From Pholiota molesta (Eukaryota > Basidiomycota > Agaricomycetes > Agaricales > Strophariaceae), in NCBI GenBank assembly GCA_014925825.1, contig JACGCK010000028.1, forward strand, positions 342,315-406,314: 64,000 bases of DNA, given 5' to 3'. Below the pieces are notes generated by a model. That model saw nothing but the letters and a program-made list of their open reading frames with translations, did not search any database and was not told the origin of the DNA. How positions within the stretch are numbered: the first letter of the stretch is position 1; the number at the start of each line of letters is the position of its first letter. Positions 54,488 through 64,000 of this stretch are shown here, one piece after another. Both the position numbers and the translations under genes were made by a program.

Positions 54488-56974
54488 ATGTCTCAAGCAA
54501 CCGAACCTCCGATGCCCGCGCGCGGCGATCGTTCTGCGCCCGAGTTCAACTCGGCAGATCCGCGTGAACTGGAACGCTTCTTTTCGGAGCTAGAGAATCT
54601 CTTCAGCAATCGACCCAGTCTCCAAGACCAGAGGAAGAAAGAACATGCGCTACGCTTCCTGAAGCCACACGACGCTGAACAATGGAGGGGCATCCCTGAG
54701 TTTGACGACAACACAAAGACATTCGCCGAATTCAAGAAGGCAGTCGAGCTCGCATATCCAACCGCGAGCGAAGCACAGCGGTATACAATGTATCATATCG
54801 ACGCATTAACGGGTCTTTATTCGCGCGCAGGAATGCACAGCCAGGATGACCTCGCCAATTACACCCGCGAGTTCCGCGCCATCGCACGGTCCATCATAAA
54901 GAGCGGGGCCGCGGGCGAGTCGGACCTCGCTCGCGCCTATATCCGTGGCTTCCAACCTCAAGTCTGGGAGCAGATCCTCGTTCGCCTCGCAACGACCAAG
55001 GCCAACTTTGTGCCAATGGGACCATACTCAATCGCAGAAATAAACGAAGCGGCGAACTTTATAATGCAGATCCATTTCAGCGTTAATATGGCATCCGCGT
55101 ACTTGGCGCCTAATACAACCGCGTACTCTGCACTAGCAAATACGTCTGTCGGGCCCACGGGGTCGTCTATGGTACCTGTCCCTTATGCGATCAACAAAAC
55201 TGGCCTATCGCTCTCCGTGCTTCCCCCATCGCAAGGCTATCCGATACCCGCGCCCCCTGCTGTGAAGGAAGAGGTCAACATCCCGACGGTACTAGCTCAA
55301 ATCGGCACCGCGCTCGAAAGAATCACGGCTTCAATGCAACAGGGAAACGGGTCGTCGAGTCGATATTCGAACAGCGGCGACCAAAGCTGCAACTTTTGCG
55401 GCGGACCTCATTTCATTAGGGACTGCGAGGTCGTCGAGGACTACGTCCGTGCAGGTAAGTGCAAGAGAAACATAGATAACAAGGTAGTGCTCCCTTCCGG
55501 TGTCTTCGTGCCAAGGAATATCCCCGGCTTGCTTCTCAAGGATCGCATAGAAGAATGGCACAGGCGCTTTCCCAACCAGCTCGCGAACGGTATCATGACC
55601 GCGAGTACGATGATGCTTAATGCGTCGCACGCCAACGAGATCTACTCGCACTCCACTACCCCTCAGCCAGCGGTTCGCTTGTCTGTCGCCGACCAAATAG
55701 CGCACCACCAGTCGGCGATCTTCAACCTCGAGTCGCGTCGACCCGGATTCACCCCCATCATCAAAACACGGAACCAACGCCAACAAGAGGCGAACGAGAC
55801 GGCCCGCGAACCGACACCCGCACCAGCTAGACAAGCTGCCGCATCGACAAGCGCCACGCGAGATGCGCCTCCACATCTGCCCCAGACGACTTCGCGAGTA
55901 TCAAACGCGCGCCCTGCGACACCGCCACCATCGCGGCTTGCACAACAGGAACCGGAGCATCCTTATCGCAACGCTAATGACGCCGCGTACGCCCCGCCGC
56001 AGGCACGAAACGTTGGCGCACCACCAGACAAGGCCAACGCACCCCGAAGAGAGCCTGCCTATCGTACACTTCCTCCGGTCCACGACCCCGCCCTTGCAAC
56101 GAAGGTCTTTAACCAGTCAATGGAGGCGTCCATCACTATCACGCAGCGTGAGCTCCTTTCACTAGCACCCGAGGTACGATCGCAGTACAGAGAGGCGACC
56201 ACGATCAAGCGACAGCCTAACAAAGAGGCGCCTACGGCGACGACAAACCTCTTCGATTCAGCTCCTCGCAACGAAGCCGACTCGATGCCAATATTCAATC
56301 TCAGCGTTATTCCAGCCTACGATCCAGATGAGGACGAATACTATGAGTGCTTGGACTATGCACAGTTTATCAACGCGGAATCGACCGTCAACGGAGGACC
56401 GCCGCCTAGGGGTGCCTCTATCATCAACGACCCCTATGATCTATACTATCGAACGCTAGCTCCAGGCGAACGCCCGGACTTCGATATGCTAATCGTCGCA
56501 GTCGAGTCGGCAGCCCTTCGTTCGATGCATGCAGTCGTCGACGGGACATTGCGCGTTGAGTGTGTGATAGACGGTGGCAGTACCATCATCGCCATGTCGG
56601 AGGAGCAATCGACTGCCCTCAATCTCGCGTACGACCCCACCATCGTGTTGAAAATGCAGTCCGCGAACGGCGCTATAGACCCGTCCCTCGGTCTCGCTCG
56701 TAATGTACCCTTCCTTATAGGCGACGTCACGATCTATCTCCAGGTTCACATAATCCGACACGCACCTTACGATGTTCTGTTCGGGCGACCATTCGACATC
56801 ATCACGACGTCTGTCGTGCGGAATTATGCGAACGAGGATCAGACAATCACGATCAAGGATGTGAATTCGGGCCACACAGCGACTGTCCCCACCTTCCCAC
56901 GAACCTTCCAGCACTCTCGGCGTCGACGCGGACACCACGACCCGGTCGAGCAGGAACAGGGTTTTCAGAGATAG
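54488..56974 (+). CDS. gag: E2 gag-protease
   Basis: 828 aa from the ATG at 54488; the same frame is open upstream to 54065 without an ATG. The capsid-like part has NSADPRELERFFSELENLF, HALRFLKPHDAEQW and YTREFRAIARSI. A zinc knuckle CNFCGGPHFIRDC (C-x2-C-x3-H-x4-C, one residue shorter than in E1) follows at about residue 300, then the segment LLKDRIEEWHRRFPN shared with E1. A Pro/Ala-rich linker leads to a retropepsin with VIDGGSTIIAM (catalytic Asp) and IIRHAPYDVLFGRPF. The frame ends EQGFQR-stop just after a slippery heptamer. Gag forms the particle; the protease matures it. Confidence 0.88.
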   Translation: MSQATEPPMPARGDRSAPEFNSADPRELERFFSELENLFSNRPSLQDQRKKEHALRFLKPHDAEQWRGIPEFDDNTKTFAEFKKAVELAYPTASEAQRYTMYHIDALTGLYSRAGMHSQDDLANYTREFRAIARSIIKSGAAGESDLARAYIRGFQPQVWEQILVRLATTKANFVPMGPYSIAEINEAANFIMQIHFSVNMASAYLAPNTTAYSALANTSVGPTGSSMVPVPYAINKTGLSLSVLPPSQGYPIPAPPAVKEEVNIPTVLAQIGTALERITASMQQGNGSSSRYSNSGDQSCNFCGGPHFIRDCEVVEDYVRAGKCKRNIDNKVVLPSGVFVPRNIPGLLLKDRIEEWHRRFPNQLANGIMTASTMMLNASHANEIYSHSTTPQPAVRLSVADQIAHHQSAIFNLESRRPGFTPIIKTRNQRQQEANETAREPTPAPARQAAASTSATRDAPPHLPQTTSRVSNARPATPPPSRLAQQEPEHPYRNANDAAYAPPQARNVGAPPDKANAPRREPAYRTLPPVHDPALATKVFNQSMEASITITQRELLSLAPEVRSQYREATTIKRQPNKEAPTATTNLFDSAPRNEADSMPIFNLSVIPAYDPDEDEYYECLDYAQFINAESTVNGGPPPRGASIINDPYDLYYRTLAPGERPDFDMLIVAVESAALRSMHAVVDGTLRVECVIDGGSTIIAMSEEQSTALNLAYDPTIVLKMQSANGAIDPSLGLARNVPFLIGDVTIYLQVHIIRHAPYDVLFGRPFDIITTSVVRNYANEDQTITIKDVNSGHTATVPTFPRTFQHSRRRRGHHDPVEQEQGFQR
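56959..56965 (+). promoter_or_regulatory. -1 ribosomal frameshift heptamer, E2 gag-protease to pol
   Basis: GGGTTTT in phase G-GGT-TTT, two sense codons before the gag stop (56972-56974). The -1 frame continues as SEIEEIEQHDGEIALTF. It is the same heptamer, at the same functional place, as in E1. Confidence 0.7.
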
Positions 56975-59900
56975 AGGAGATTGAGCAACATGATGGCGAG
57001 ATCGCCCTCACCTTCAGTGTGGACGAACACGGCGATCCATATATCGACGGCTATCAACTACTTAATTCCTCTGATTCCGACCCGGCTGCTCATGCTCGTT
57101 CTTATTTTACTGCCTGTGATATATCCCACATACCCGCTCCTGATGACCTTCGCAAAGATCCAGAATTCATAGCTCTTTTTAATAAAGTCTCCGATCCGAC
57201 TGTACCATACAAACAATCTGCTTACTCGTTATCATCGGCAACACCTCCTAAAGTCCCGTCGCCCCGATCACACTCTGCCCTTCGCCCGCGCCTAATTCCA
57301 CTCATACTACCTTCCATACATCGCACACCAATTCCGCTTCGTCTAGTTCCCAAGTCGCTTCGCCTCACTCCCTTTTCGCTTCGTCTCATTCTGTTTCGCC
57401 TTCGCCTCGCACCGCCCCCGCCTCGGCGCCACATAGCGCGCCATCGCCTATTCTCAAAACCAGATTCACTACATCGCCTATCTCGAGGCCTAATATCAAA
57501 ACTACCCCACTCCTTATACTCGCTCCAAGACATCACTCGGGTTGCCTCGGAGAGTTAGGTTTGCTGAGACGCTCCTGGCCAAGACAAAGGCGAAGAAGAA
57601 GTACAAACCCGTCGCGCTTAAAGTCCGTCCAGTGGTCACCGGAGTCGACGAGAAGTTTCGCATCATCCGCGAGATCAAGGGGGACCCACTCGCAACACTT
57701 CCGACACTGCCTACCAACCCACCGAAGTTCACGCCCATCGGTCGCTACACGCAAGAACGCATGGAAGCTTTCGACGCCGTCCACGAAGAAGGATTTCTTG
57801 GACCCGCGGAACGCGACCTACTCCATCACTTCGTAGGTGTACACAACGATGGGTTCGCATGGAACGATTCGGAGCGAGGACATTTCCGAGAGGATTTCTT
57901 CCCGCCCGTTGAGATCCCCGTCATCCCGCACAAGCCGTGGGTACAACGTAACATTCCGATTCCACCAGGCATCCACGATCAGGTATGCGAGGTCCTCAAG
58001 CGTAAAATGAACGCCGGAGTCATGGAACCCTCAAACTCATCCTATCGCTCGAGATGGTTTTGCGTCGTCAAGAAGGACGGGAAACTCAGGATTGTGCAGT
58101 CGCTCGAACCGCTGAATGCAGTCACGATCGCCCACTCCGGTGTTCCTCCGTTCACAGACACACTCGCCGAGCAGTTCGCCGGTCGCTCGTGCGGTGCAAT
58201 GTTGGATCTGTTCGTAGGTTACGACGAGCGCGCGATATCTGAGACCTCGCGCGACCTCACAACCTTCCAAACACCTTTCGGCGCACTTCGACTCACCACG
58301 CTCCCGATGGGTTGGACGAACTCGGTCCCGATCTTCCACGATGATGTAACTTTTATCCTTCGCCCCGAAATCCCTCATGTCACCATTCCCTATATCGATG
58401 ATGTTCCTGTTAAAGGCCCGCGACTCGTTACCTCTTGCCTAATGGTGATTGTGAGCGAATACCTGAGAACCCCGGCATCCGTCGCTTCGTATGGGAGCAC
58501 TTCCAGAATCTCAATCGCGTCGTCCAACGTATGAAATACTGCGGCGGAACGTTCTCCGGCTTCAAATCGACTCTTTGCGCGCCCGAAATCACCGTACTCG
58601 GCCACCGCTGCACCCCAGGAGGCCGCCTACCCGATCCGACTAAACTCGACCTGGTCGTGAACTGGGGTCCATGTACTGACCTCTCCGACGTGCGCTCGTT
58701 CCTCGGGACCATAGGAGTCGCTCGCATATTCATTAAGAACTTCGCCCATCGTGCGCATCATCTCGTCAAACTTACGCGTAAGGATGCACCCTTCGAATTC
58801 GGCCCTCAGCAACTCGCCGCGCAACAAGACTTGAAGAACGCGCTCCTCACGTCGCCCGCGCTCAAACCCATCAACTATACTAGCGCGCTCCTGTCATATT
58901 GTCTGTCGACACCTCCTACATTGCGATAGGCTTCATACTCGCCCAGTGCGATGTCGAAAACCCCAGATCCGCCACTTCGCCCGCTTCGGATCGATTACCT
59001 TGAATGAACGGGAAGCCCGCTTTTCGCAACCTAAACTCGAGCTCTATGGCTTATACCGTGCGCTCTACGCTCTCAAATCTCACCTCATCGGCATTCGCAA
59101 CCTCATCATTGAAGTCGATGCCTCATCGATCAAGGGCATGCTCGCCCACCCAGACATAAATCCCTCCGCCAGCATGAATCGCTGGATACTCGCCATCCTA
59201 ACCTTCCATTTCGAACTCGTTCACGTTCCAGGTGCCTTTCACGGACCTGATGGCTTATCGCGAAGACGCCTGCAGCCCGACGACGCGCCTCAACTCGACG
59301 ACACCAACGAGCGAGAGGACTGGATCGACAGAATGCATAGTTTCATGCACGCCGTCAATCCCTCCTCCTCCGCACTTATTGCCACCCCTCCATCTCTCAT
59401 TCATATATGCGAAGTCTTCATCGACGATGAGCCTGCGCCGATCGGCATAGACGATGAGACGACGCCATACTCCATCATCCCACGTTCCGAGAAGGCAGAA
59501 AGCGCGGATGCACGCGTGGTTAGAGTCCGCGAGTGGCTCGAAAACTATGAACGTCCCGATGACATGACCGACGCGGAATATAACACGTTCGTTCGCTATT
59601 GCGGCGAGTTCTTCCGCGATGGAAACCGCCTATGGCGCAAAGATACGCACGGCCGCCACAAGCTCGTCGTTGCCCCGTCGCGTCGCCTCTATATTGTCAA
59701 GTCAGCTCATGATGACATAGGTCACCACGGGTTCTTCGCAACCCACGCGCTCATCGTGGAACGCTATTGGTGGCCCGTCATGGGCTTCGATATCGCTTGG
59801 TTCATCCGTACCTGCCACATCTGCCAACTTCGCCGCACTCAGAACGTCCTGATACCCCAACCGTCGCCTCGCCTGCCCCTTTATTCTCCAAAGTTTATAT

Positions 59901-60892
59901 CGACACTATGTTTCTCCCCGCGTCCGCGGATACAACTGATCATCCAGGCGCGCTGCTCGCTTTCCGCCTTTCCCGAGTTCGCTCTCTGCGTCGCGAGACC
60001 GCCCAGACCGTCGGCGGAGTTTCTATTCAACACGCTTATCTGCCGCTATGGTCTACTCCGGGAGATAGTCACCGATAACGGGTCCGCCATTATCGCCGCT
60101 ACAGCCTACATTGCAAAGAAGTACAAGATTTCCCATATAAGGATCTCAGGCTACAACTCGCGCGCTAACGGCATCGTCGAGCGCTCGCACTTCGACATCA
60201 GGCAGGCCCTATTCAAAGCAGCCGACGGAGACCAGTCCCGATGGGCCCTAGTCGCACCCTATGTTTTCTGGGCAGACCGCGTCACAGTTCGCCGGCGCAT
60301 GGGATGTTCGCCGTACTTCGCGCTGACAGGAACGCACCCCCTTCTACCCTTCGATATCACGGAAGCTAACTACCTTGTACCACCTCCCGATTCCGTACTG
60401 TCCACCGAAGACCTCATTGGAAATCGTGCCATTGCCCTGCAGAAGCGGCGGTCTGATCTGGCGCAGCTCCACAGTCGCGTCTACGAGGCGCGCGTCAAGG
60501 CAGCCAATAAATTCGAGGAGGATCACGCGAACACGATCAAGGATTTTGACTTCAAGCTAGGCAACCTCGCACTCGTCCGCAACACAGCAATCGAGAAGGC
60601 TCTCAATCGCAAGATGCGACCGCGCTATCAAGGCCCATTCATAGTGATCTCGCGCAACCGTGGCGGCGCCTATATCATGGCGGAACTAGATGGCTCCCTA
60701 TTTGACCGCCCCATCGCCGCTTTCCGCGTCATCCCCTATTTTGCGCGCTCCCATATCGATCTACCCCCACTCGACGAGCTCCTTGACGTATCCCGCCAGC
60801 GACTCGCCGAGATGGAAGCATCAACCGCGGAGGATCCCGAAGACGCCGAGATCGACGACGACGACGAAGTCGACGCTGACGCCGACAATTGA
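56975..60892 (+). pseudogene. pol: E2 pol: RT, RNase H, integrase, broken by single-base indels
   Basis: After the -1 slip an acidic linker (FSVDEHGDPYIDGYQLLN) and a Pro/Ser-rich stretch lead to RFAETLLAKTKAKKKYKP and the RT. RT marks are AMLDLFVGYDERA, LPMGWTNSVP and the catalytic IPYIDDVPVKG (58393-58420). RNase H shows LIIEVDASSIKGML. The integrase has AHDDIGHHG...TCHICQ, then IDTM, EIVTDNGSAI and NGIVERSHF, with a GPFIVISR-type tail. Frame changes are seen in 57240-57540 and near 58417, 58884, 58961, 59860 and 59925. Most could be explained by one base lost from a C run. The stop at 60890-60892 begins a 35-bp repeat. Catalytic residues are all intact, so the copy may be functional if the indels are sequencing errors. 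Confidence 0.85.
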
Positions 60893-60924
60893 CTGCGGAC
60901 AGTCAAGAGCTCAGTAAGGAGGAG
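60890..60924 (+). repeat. 35-bp repeat, left copy: pol stop, hairpin, internal polypurine tract
   Basis: Starts with the pol stop TGA, forms a perfect hairpin TGACTG-CGGA-CAGTCA and ends in AAGGAGGAG. The right copy is at 63529-63563, with a small rearrangement (CAAGAG/CAGAAG). Confidence 0.9.
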
Positions 60925-61252
60925 TATACCCGGGTCGACACCAACTTTCCGATTTTACCGCTGCGTTTACAATTTTTTTCATCACATTTCACTCGCTCAT
61001 TTCGCCTCGGACCCTTTAGTCGATTAGATATCAGACACTACCACTCCCCTCTCTCATTCTTCATTTCGCACGAATTCTCATACTAGAAAGACACTTAGAG
61101 TCGCCTTCAAATCCTTTACTTATACTTCTTATCACGCAGACATCACAGCAAGAAGGAAGTCCCCTGTTCAAGACCTACATACATACAGGGGAGCAGCACG
61201 AAACAACAAAGACACCACGGATCGCCCTACAAAAAAGTTCGCCACCGCCGTA

Positions 61253-63011
61253 TCAATCGCCACCAAAGCCCAAACGCGCAAGCGACTCGATGACCATGTC
61301 GACCATTGCCCAAAAGGCATCGTTATATTCGATCGCCCCACTATCTTCACCCACCAAAGCGCTCGCACGAAAGTCCCGCATCTGCATCAACATCTCGAAG
61401 AGCGCCTGCGCGAAACCGATGTCGACTGAACGAGAATCCGCCTGAAGCGCGGCGACAAGTTTATGCGAATGGTCGATGAAGTTGATAGAGTGCGTCTGGC
61501 CGGTGACGCACTGAATCTTCATCTCGCGACGGAAGCGTTCCACCCACTTGATACGCTCTTTCTGTTCGTCGTAGGCACCCCGCAAGTAGGACAGCGTGCA
61601 GGCGAGTCGATCGGTAATGCTAGGATCGTCCGGATACGAAGGGAGGATGAGGCGGTGCGGTCCCATGCGAACGTAACTGTCAGGCAACGGCGGGATTTCG
61701 ACAAAAGGACAGCGCGCGTGCTAGGACGGCGAGAAGAACCCTGCTGGAACTCGAGGAAGGTGCGCGCGGCGACGTGGGCGCAGAAAGAGCTGCGTGTCGC
61801 CGGCAGGAGTCGTCATCTGGAGCGCCGGAGGCGCACGGGCGGGAGGCGGAGTAGGAGCCTCGAGTTGCTCAACCTCCATGACCTCGACGGTGATCTTGCT
61901 AGCATGGGAGCATTTCTTCTTGTCGCGACGGCAATTGGTGCACTTGTAGACCCCCTGGGGCTGGATGATCGCATGGAAACAGCGTTTCGGAGGCGACTTG
62001 GAGTTGCAGTAGTCGCACTGTAACAAGTGTTCAGCGACGACGGAATACAAGAAGCGAAGGACACTTACAATTCCGGGAGCATCCTCATGGACACCTGGCA
62101 CGAAGTTAGCGGCCTTTGGAGGCTCGCCGCGGTAGTCGTTCACTAGCGCCCGCGTCTTGGGCACCGCACCATCCACGACTGACGGAGCTCGCATCTTACC
62201 CTTCCTTTCGACGAGGCTGGAGCCTGCGCTTTCGGCTCCCCGGATGTCTTTGCGCGCGAACGATTCGCCGCGGCTTCGCTAGCGCCCGCGTCCGGCTGGA
62301 CCGACGATGCGATGACCTCAGCCTTGACCTGATGGCCCCAAGTTCCAGCTGGCTCCGGAGTCCTCCAAAGGCTAGTCGGCGTAGGCGTCGATGGCGCACC
62401 CCAGTCAAATCGCCCCGCGGTAGCCGTTGGCGCCGGTCCCTGCGCACCCGCATTCGCCGTCGACGGCGCGTCCCAGGGAGATCGTCCCACGGCAGCTGTC
62501 GTCACCGGTGCTGCGCATCAGCATCCGCCGTCGATGGCGCGGCCGTATCAGTCGCAAACCCAGCCTCCCGGTCGACTTCCATGGATTCCCAAACGCGCCC
62601 GCCGTGTCTTCATCGACAGTTTGTTCTTCCCATTCGCAGTCTGCTGATCCTCGGGGATGGGCGCCTGCGCGAACGTCAAGCGCGCGCCAATGGCCCTCAG
62701 GCGTACGAGGACAATTTCGCCCCAGGGAGTCATGACAGGGTCGCCGGCAGTGGTGATACGGAAACGGTCGAGCAGCTGGTCGAAGTCGGCGCGAGAGACG
62801 GGGTCCAAGTCCGGATTGACCCGGGAGTGTTCACAAACATCTCAAGGGTTTTCTATCGAGCAAACGATGCATGGAGGTTAGCTAGCAAAAAGGAAGCAAG
62901 TGCCGGCATACGCACCAGCTTGGCCAAGAAGGCCGTACGCGGAATTCCAGTCCACTCGCCCCCTTCAACAGAGCGCACGGTCATAAGCATCTCGGTGATC
63001 GACGATTGCAT
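61253..63011 (-). CDS. E2 antisense gene with six-cysteine zinc-type motif, at least two introns
   Basis: Minus strand, between E2 pol and the 3' LTR. The start at 63011 (MQSSITEMLMTVRSVEGGEW) leads to a 63-bp intron (62915-62853, GTGCGT...CGATAG), then DPVSRADFDQLLDRFRI and a Pro/Ala/Thr/Ser-rich middle with repeats of the type WDAPST / WGAPST. After another intron (62068-62018, GTAAGT...TTACAG) comes C-x2-C-x8-C-x12-C-x2-C-x6-C: CDYCNSKSPPKRC, then KCTNCRRDKKKCSH. The last CxxC-x6-C half looks like one half of a Zn2Cys6 finger. The C-terminus (61687-61253) is helical. Frame changes near 62822, 62600 and 62200 and an in-frame TAG at 61721 may be indel errors or a missed intron. A DNA- or RNA-binding role is an inference. 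Confidence 0.6.
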
Positions 63012-63528
63012 GGCGGCGAAAGGGCGAATAGCAGGTTAAGAGCGGCGAGGAAGAAAGCGAGGGAAGAAAGCGAGATGGGGGGAGCCTGTGAGGACGGCCC
63101 TCCTCTTTTTATTTTTTTCAGGAGTCCACAGCGTTTCGGAGATCCGCCACACGTGTATACGTACGGCACTGCCCGTTCTCGTCATCAGCAGGCCATCGAA
63201 CAGTCCCAAAGCTTATCGGACGCCTAGCGCACTTGTTGTCCTCGCCGCGATCGCATGTACCGTCCTGCAACCGGCCCGGCACGACCCGGATCTGATCGAT
63301 CTGCGATCTGTACGAGAGCAGCGTTCATCATTACGCAGACGAGTCTGTTCCACGCCTCGCTCTCTCGTGCGCGCTGCTTCACTACCCTGCGTTTTACGTC
63401 AGGATACGAGCGCCCAACCTCCGGCAGAACATCGCCCAGCCAGAAGCCTCAAGTGATTGACATACCACGAGATCGGAGAATTCCGACGAAAGAAGACTTT
63501 GCGAGGAGATCCACGTCGGCGACTCGGC

Positions 63529-63563
63529 TGACTGCGGACAGTCAGAAGCTCAGTAAGGAGGAG
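63529..63563 (+). repeat. 35-bp repeat, right copy
   Basis: Same hairpin (TGACTGCGGACAGTCA) and AAGGAGGAG as the copy at the pol stop, here directly before the 3' LTR. Confidence 0.9.
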
Positions 63564-63564
63564 A
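63555..63564 (+). other. E2 polypurine tract
   Basis: AAGGAGGAGA directly before the LTR start TGATGCG; the usual primer site for plus-strand DNA synthesis. Confidence 0.75.
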
Positions 63565-64000
63565 TGATGCGCCCCGCATCTCTATACCCCCTGAAAACGC
63601 TCAAGACGGATGCGCACGGCCACGCATGTACCGCACTCGCCACACGCCTCGGGCGCGCGCGCACGCGCTCATACACCACGCATCATCACCAAGTCCGGGT
63701 CGCGGCCGTACCACGTGACCAAGCACACGCACTCGCACGGCAACGCTCGAACACGCACGTCGCTGTCCATACGCACACGCTCATCGCCCGCACGCAGAAC
63801 ACCCGCATCGTCTCCGACGCAGCATATGGACTGACAAGGTCTGGATCGTTCTCGCTCGCACCTTTGCGCTCTGTCGCCCACTTCTCTTTTCCCCGGTGCT
63901 TTTATTTCATATGTTTCCATCGGCGCGTCTCGCCGCGCTCGCTACCATCTTTGTCCTCGAGGCGTCTCATTAAGTTAGCTCCGTACAGACAGTTACTTCT
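63565..64000 (+). repeat. E2 3' LTR, cut by the window edge
   Basis: The first 436 bases of the LTR, collinear with 52828-53267. Confidence 0.9.

Larger units (their letters stand above)
52828..64000 (+). mobile_element. Ty3/Gypsy retrotransposon E2, nested in E1, 3' LTR truncated by window end
   Basis: 5' LTR, tRNA primer site, gag-protease, -1 frameshift site, pol, an internal polypurine copy, an antisense gene, polypurine tract and the first 436 bases of the 3' LTR. It interrupts E1 gag at 52827/52828. Pol frames are broken by single-base indels, but the LTR pair shows no substitution, so the element is very recent. Confidence 0.9.

Noticed and set aside
61463..63039. Plus-strand frames over the E2 antisense gene
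   Set aside because: The minus strand has introns with good borders and a cysteine motif; the plus frames are Arg-rich shadows.
1..64000. CRISPR array, rRNA genes, bacterial operons
   Set aside because: No regularly spaced repeats and no rRNA sequence; intron-rich genes show a fungal nuclear origin.

Overview
The window looks like a piece of an Agaricomycete (mushroom or polypore type basidiomycete) nuclear genome. The genes have many short introns (about 46-90 bp, GT-AG). The families are those expanded in these fungi: three BTB/POZ proteins, three F-box/LRR-like proteins, a CFEM wall protein, an atypical protein-kinase-like gene, stalked membrane proteins that resemble the DUF7330 family, and Ty3/Gypsy retrotransposons. 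A tRNA-Val(AAC) is present. No taxon can be named from sequence reading alone.

Layout. 0.3-3.6 kb: a Ser/Pro-rich, frame-broken region leading into a BTB domain. 5-6.2 kb: a perilipin-like lipid-droplet protein. 6.8 kb: tRNA-Val. 8.3-12.3 kb: a tandem duplication of an unknown coiled-coil protein, the second copy decaying. 12.8-15.5 kb: a microbial-type poly(ADP-ribose) glycohydrolase and an Old Yellow Enzyme. 16.2-20.2 kb: two BTB genes and a small membrane protein. 20.7-21.4 kb: a small single-pass membrane protein. 24.2-26.9 kb: KRI1, a ribosome-biogenesis factor. 27.6-32.2 kb: two five-exon paralogues of the DUF7330-like family with a single-exon relative between them. 32.4-33.3 kb: a 0.9-kb near-perfect palindrome. 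33.5-36.6 kb: two frame-broken F-box genes. 36.8-38.2 kb: a frame-broken HtrL/YibB-like gene. 38.7-39.5 kb: a CFEM protein. 40.2-42 kb: a divergent pair, one kinase-like and one possibly nuclease-like. 44.8-46.2 kb: an intact F-box/LRR-like gene.

The last 18 kb (46.3-64 kb) is two nested Ty3/Gypsy elements. E1 is on the minus strand. Its gag is interrupted by E2 on the plus strand, whose 3' LTR runs off the window. Both have gag-protease, then RT-RNase H-integrase. Both carry the heptamer GGGTTTT exactly where gag-protease must slip -1 into pol. Both also carry an intron-containing gene on the opposite strand between pol and the 3' LTR. In E2 that antisense gene is bracketed by a 35-bp direct repeat made of the pol stop, a hairpin and the polypurine tract. 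This antisense-cargo and frameshift arrangement is the most unusual thing in the window.

Caution on quality. Many otherwise good genes are broken by single-base indels, often in C or G runs. The two E2 LTR copies differ by seven one-base indels and no substitutions over about 435 bp. Much of the apparent pseudogenisation may therefore be residual sequencing or assembly error. Intact multi-exon models (KRI1, perilipin-like, PARG-like, OYE, CFEM, both DUF7330-like genes, E1 pol) show that the problem is patchy.
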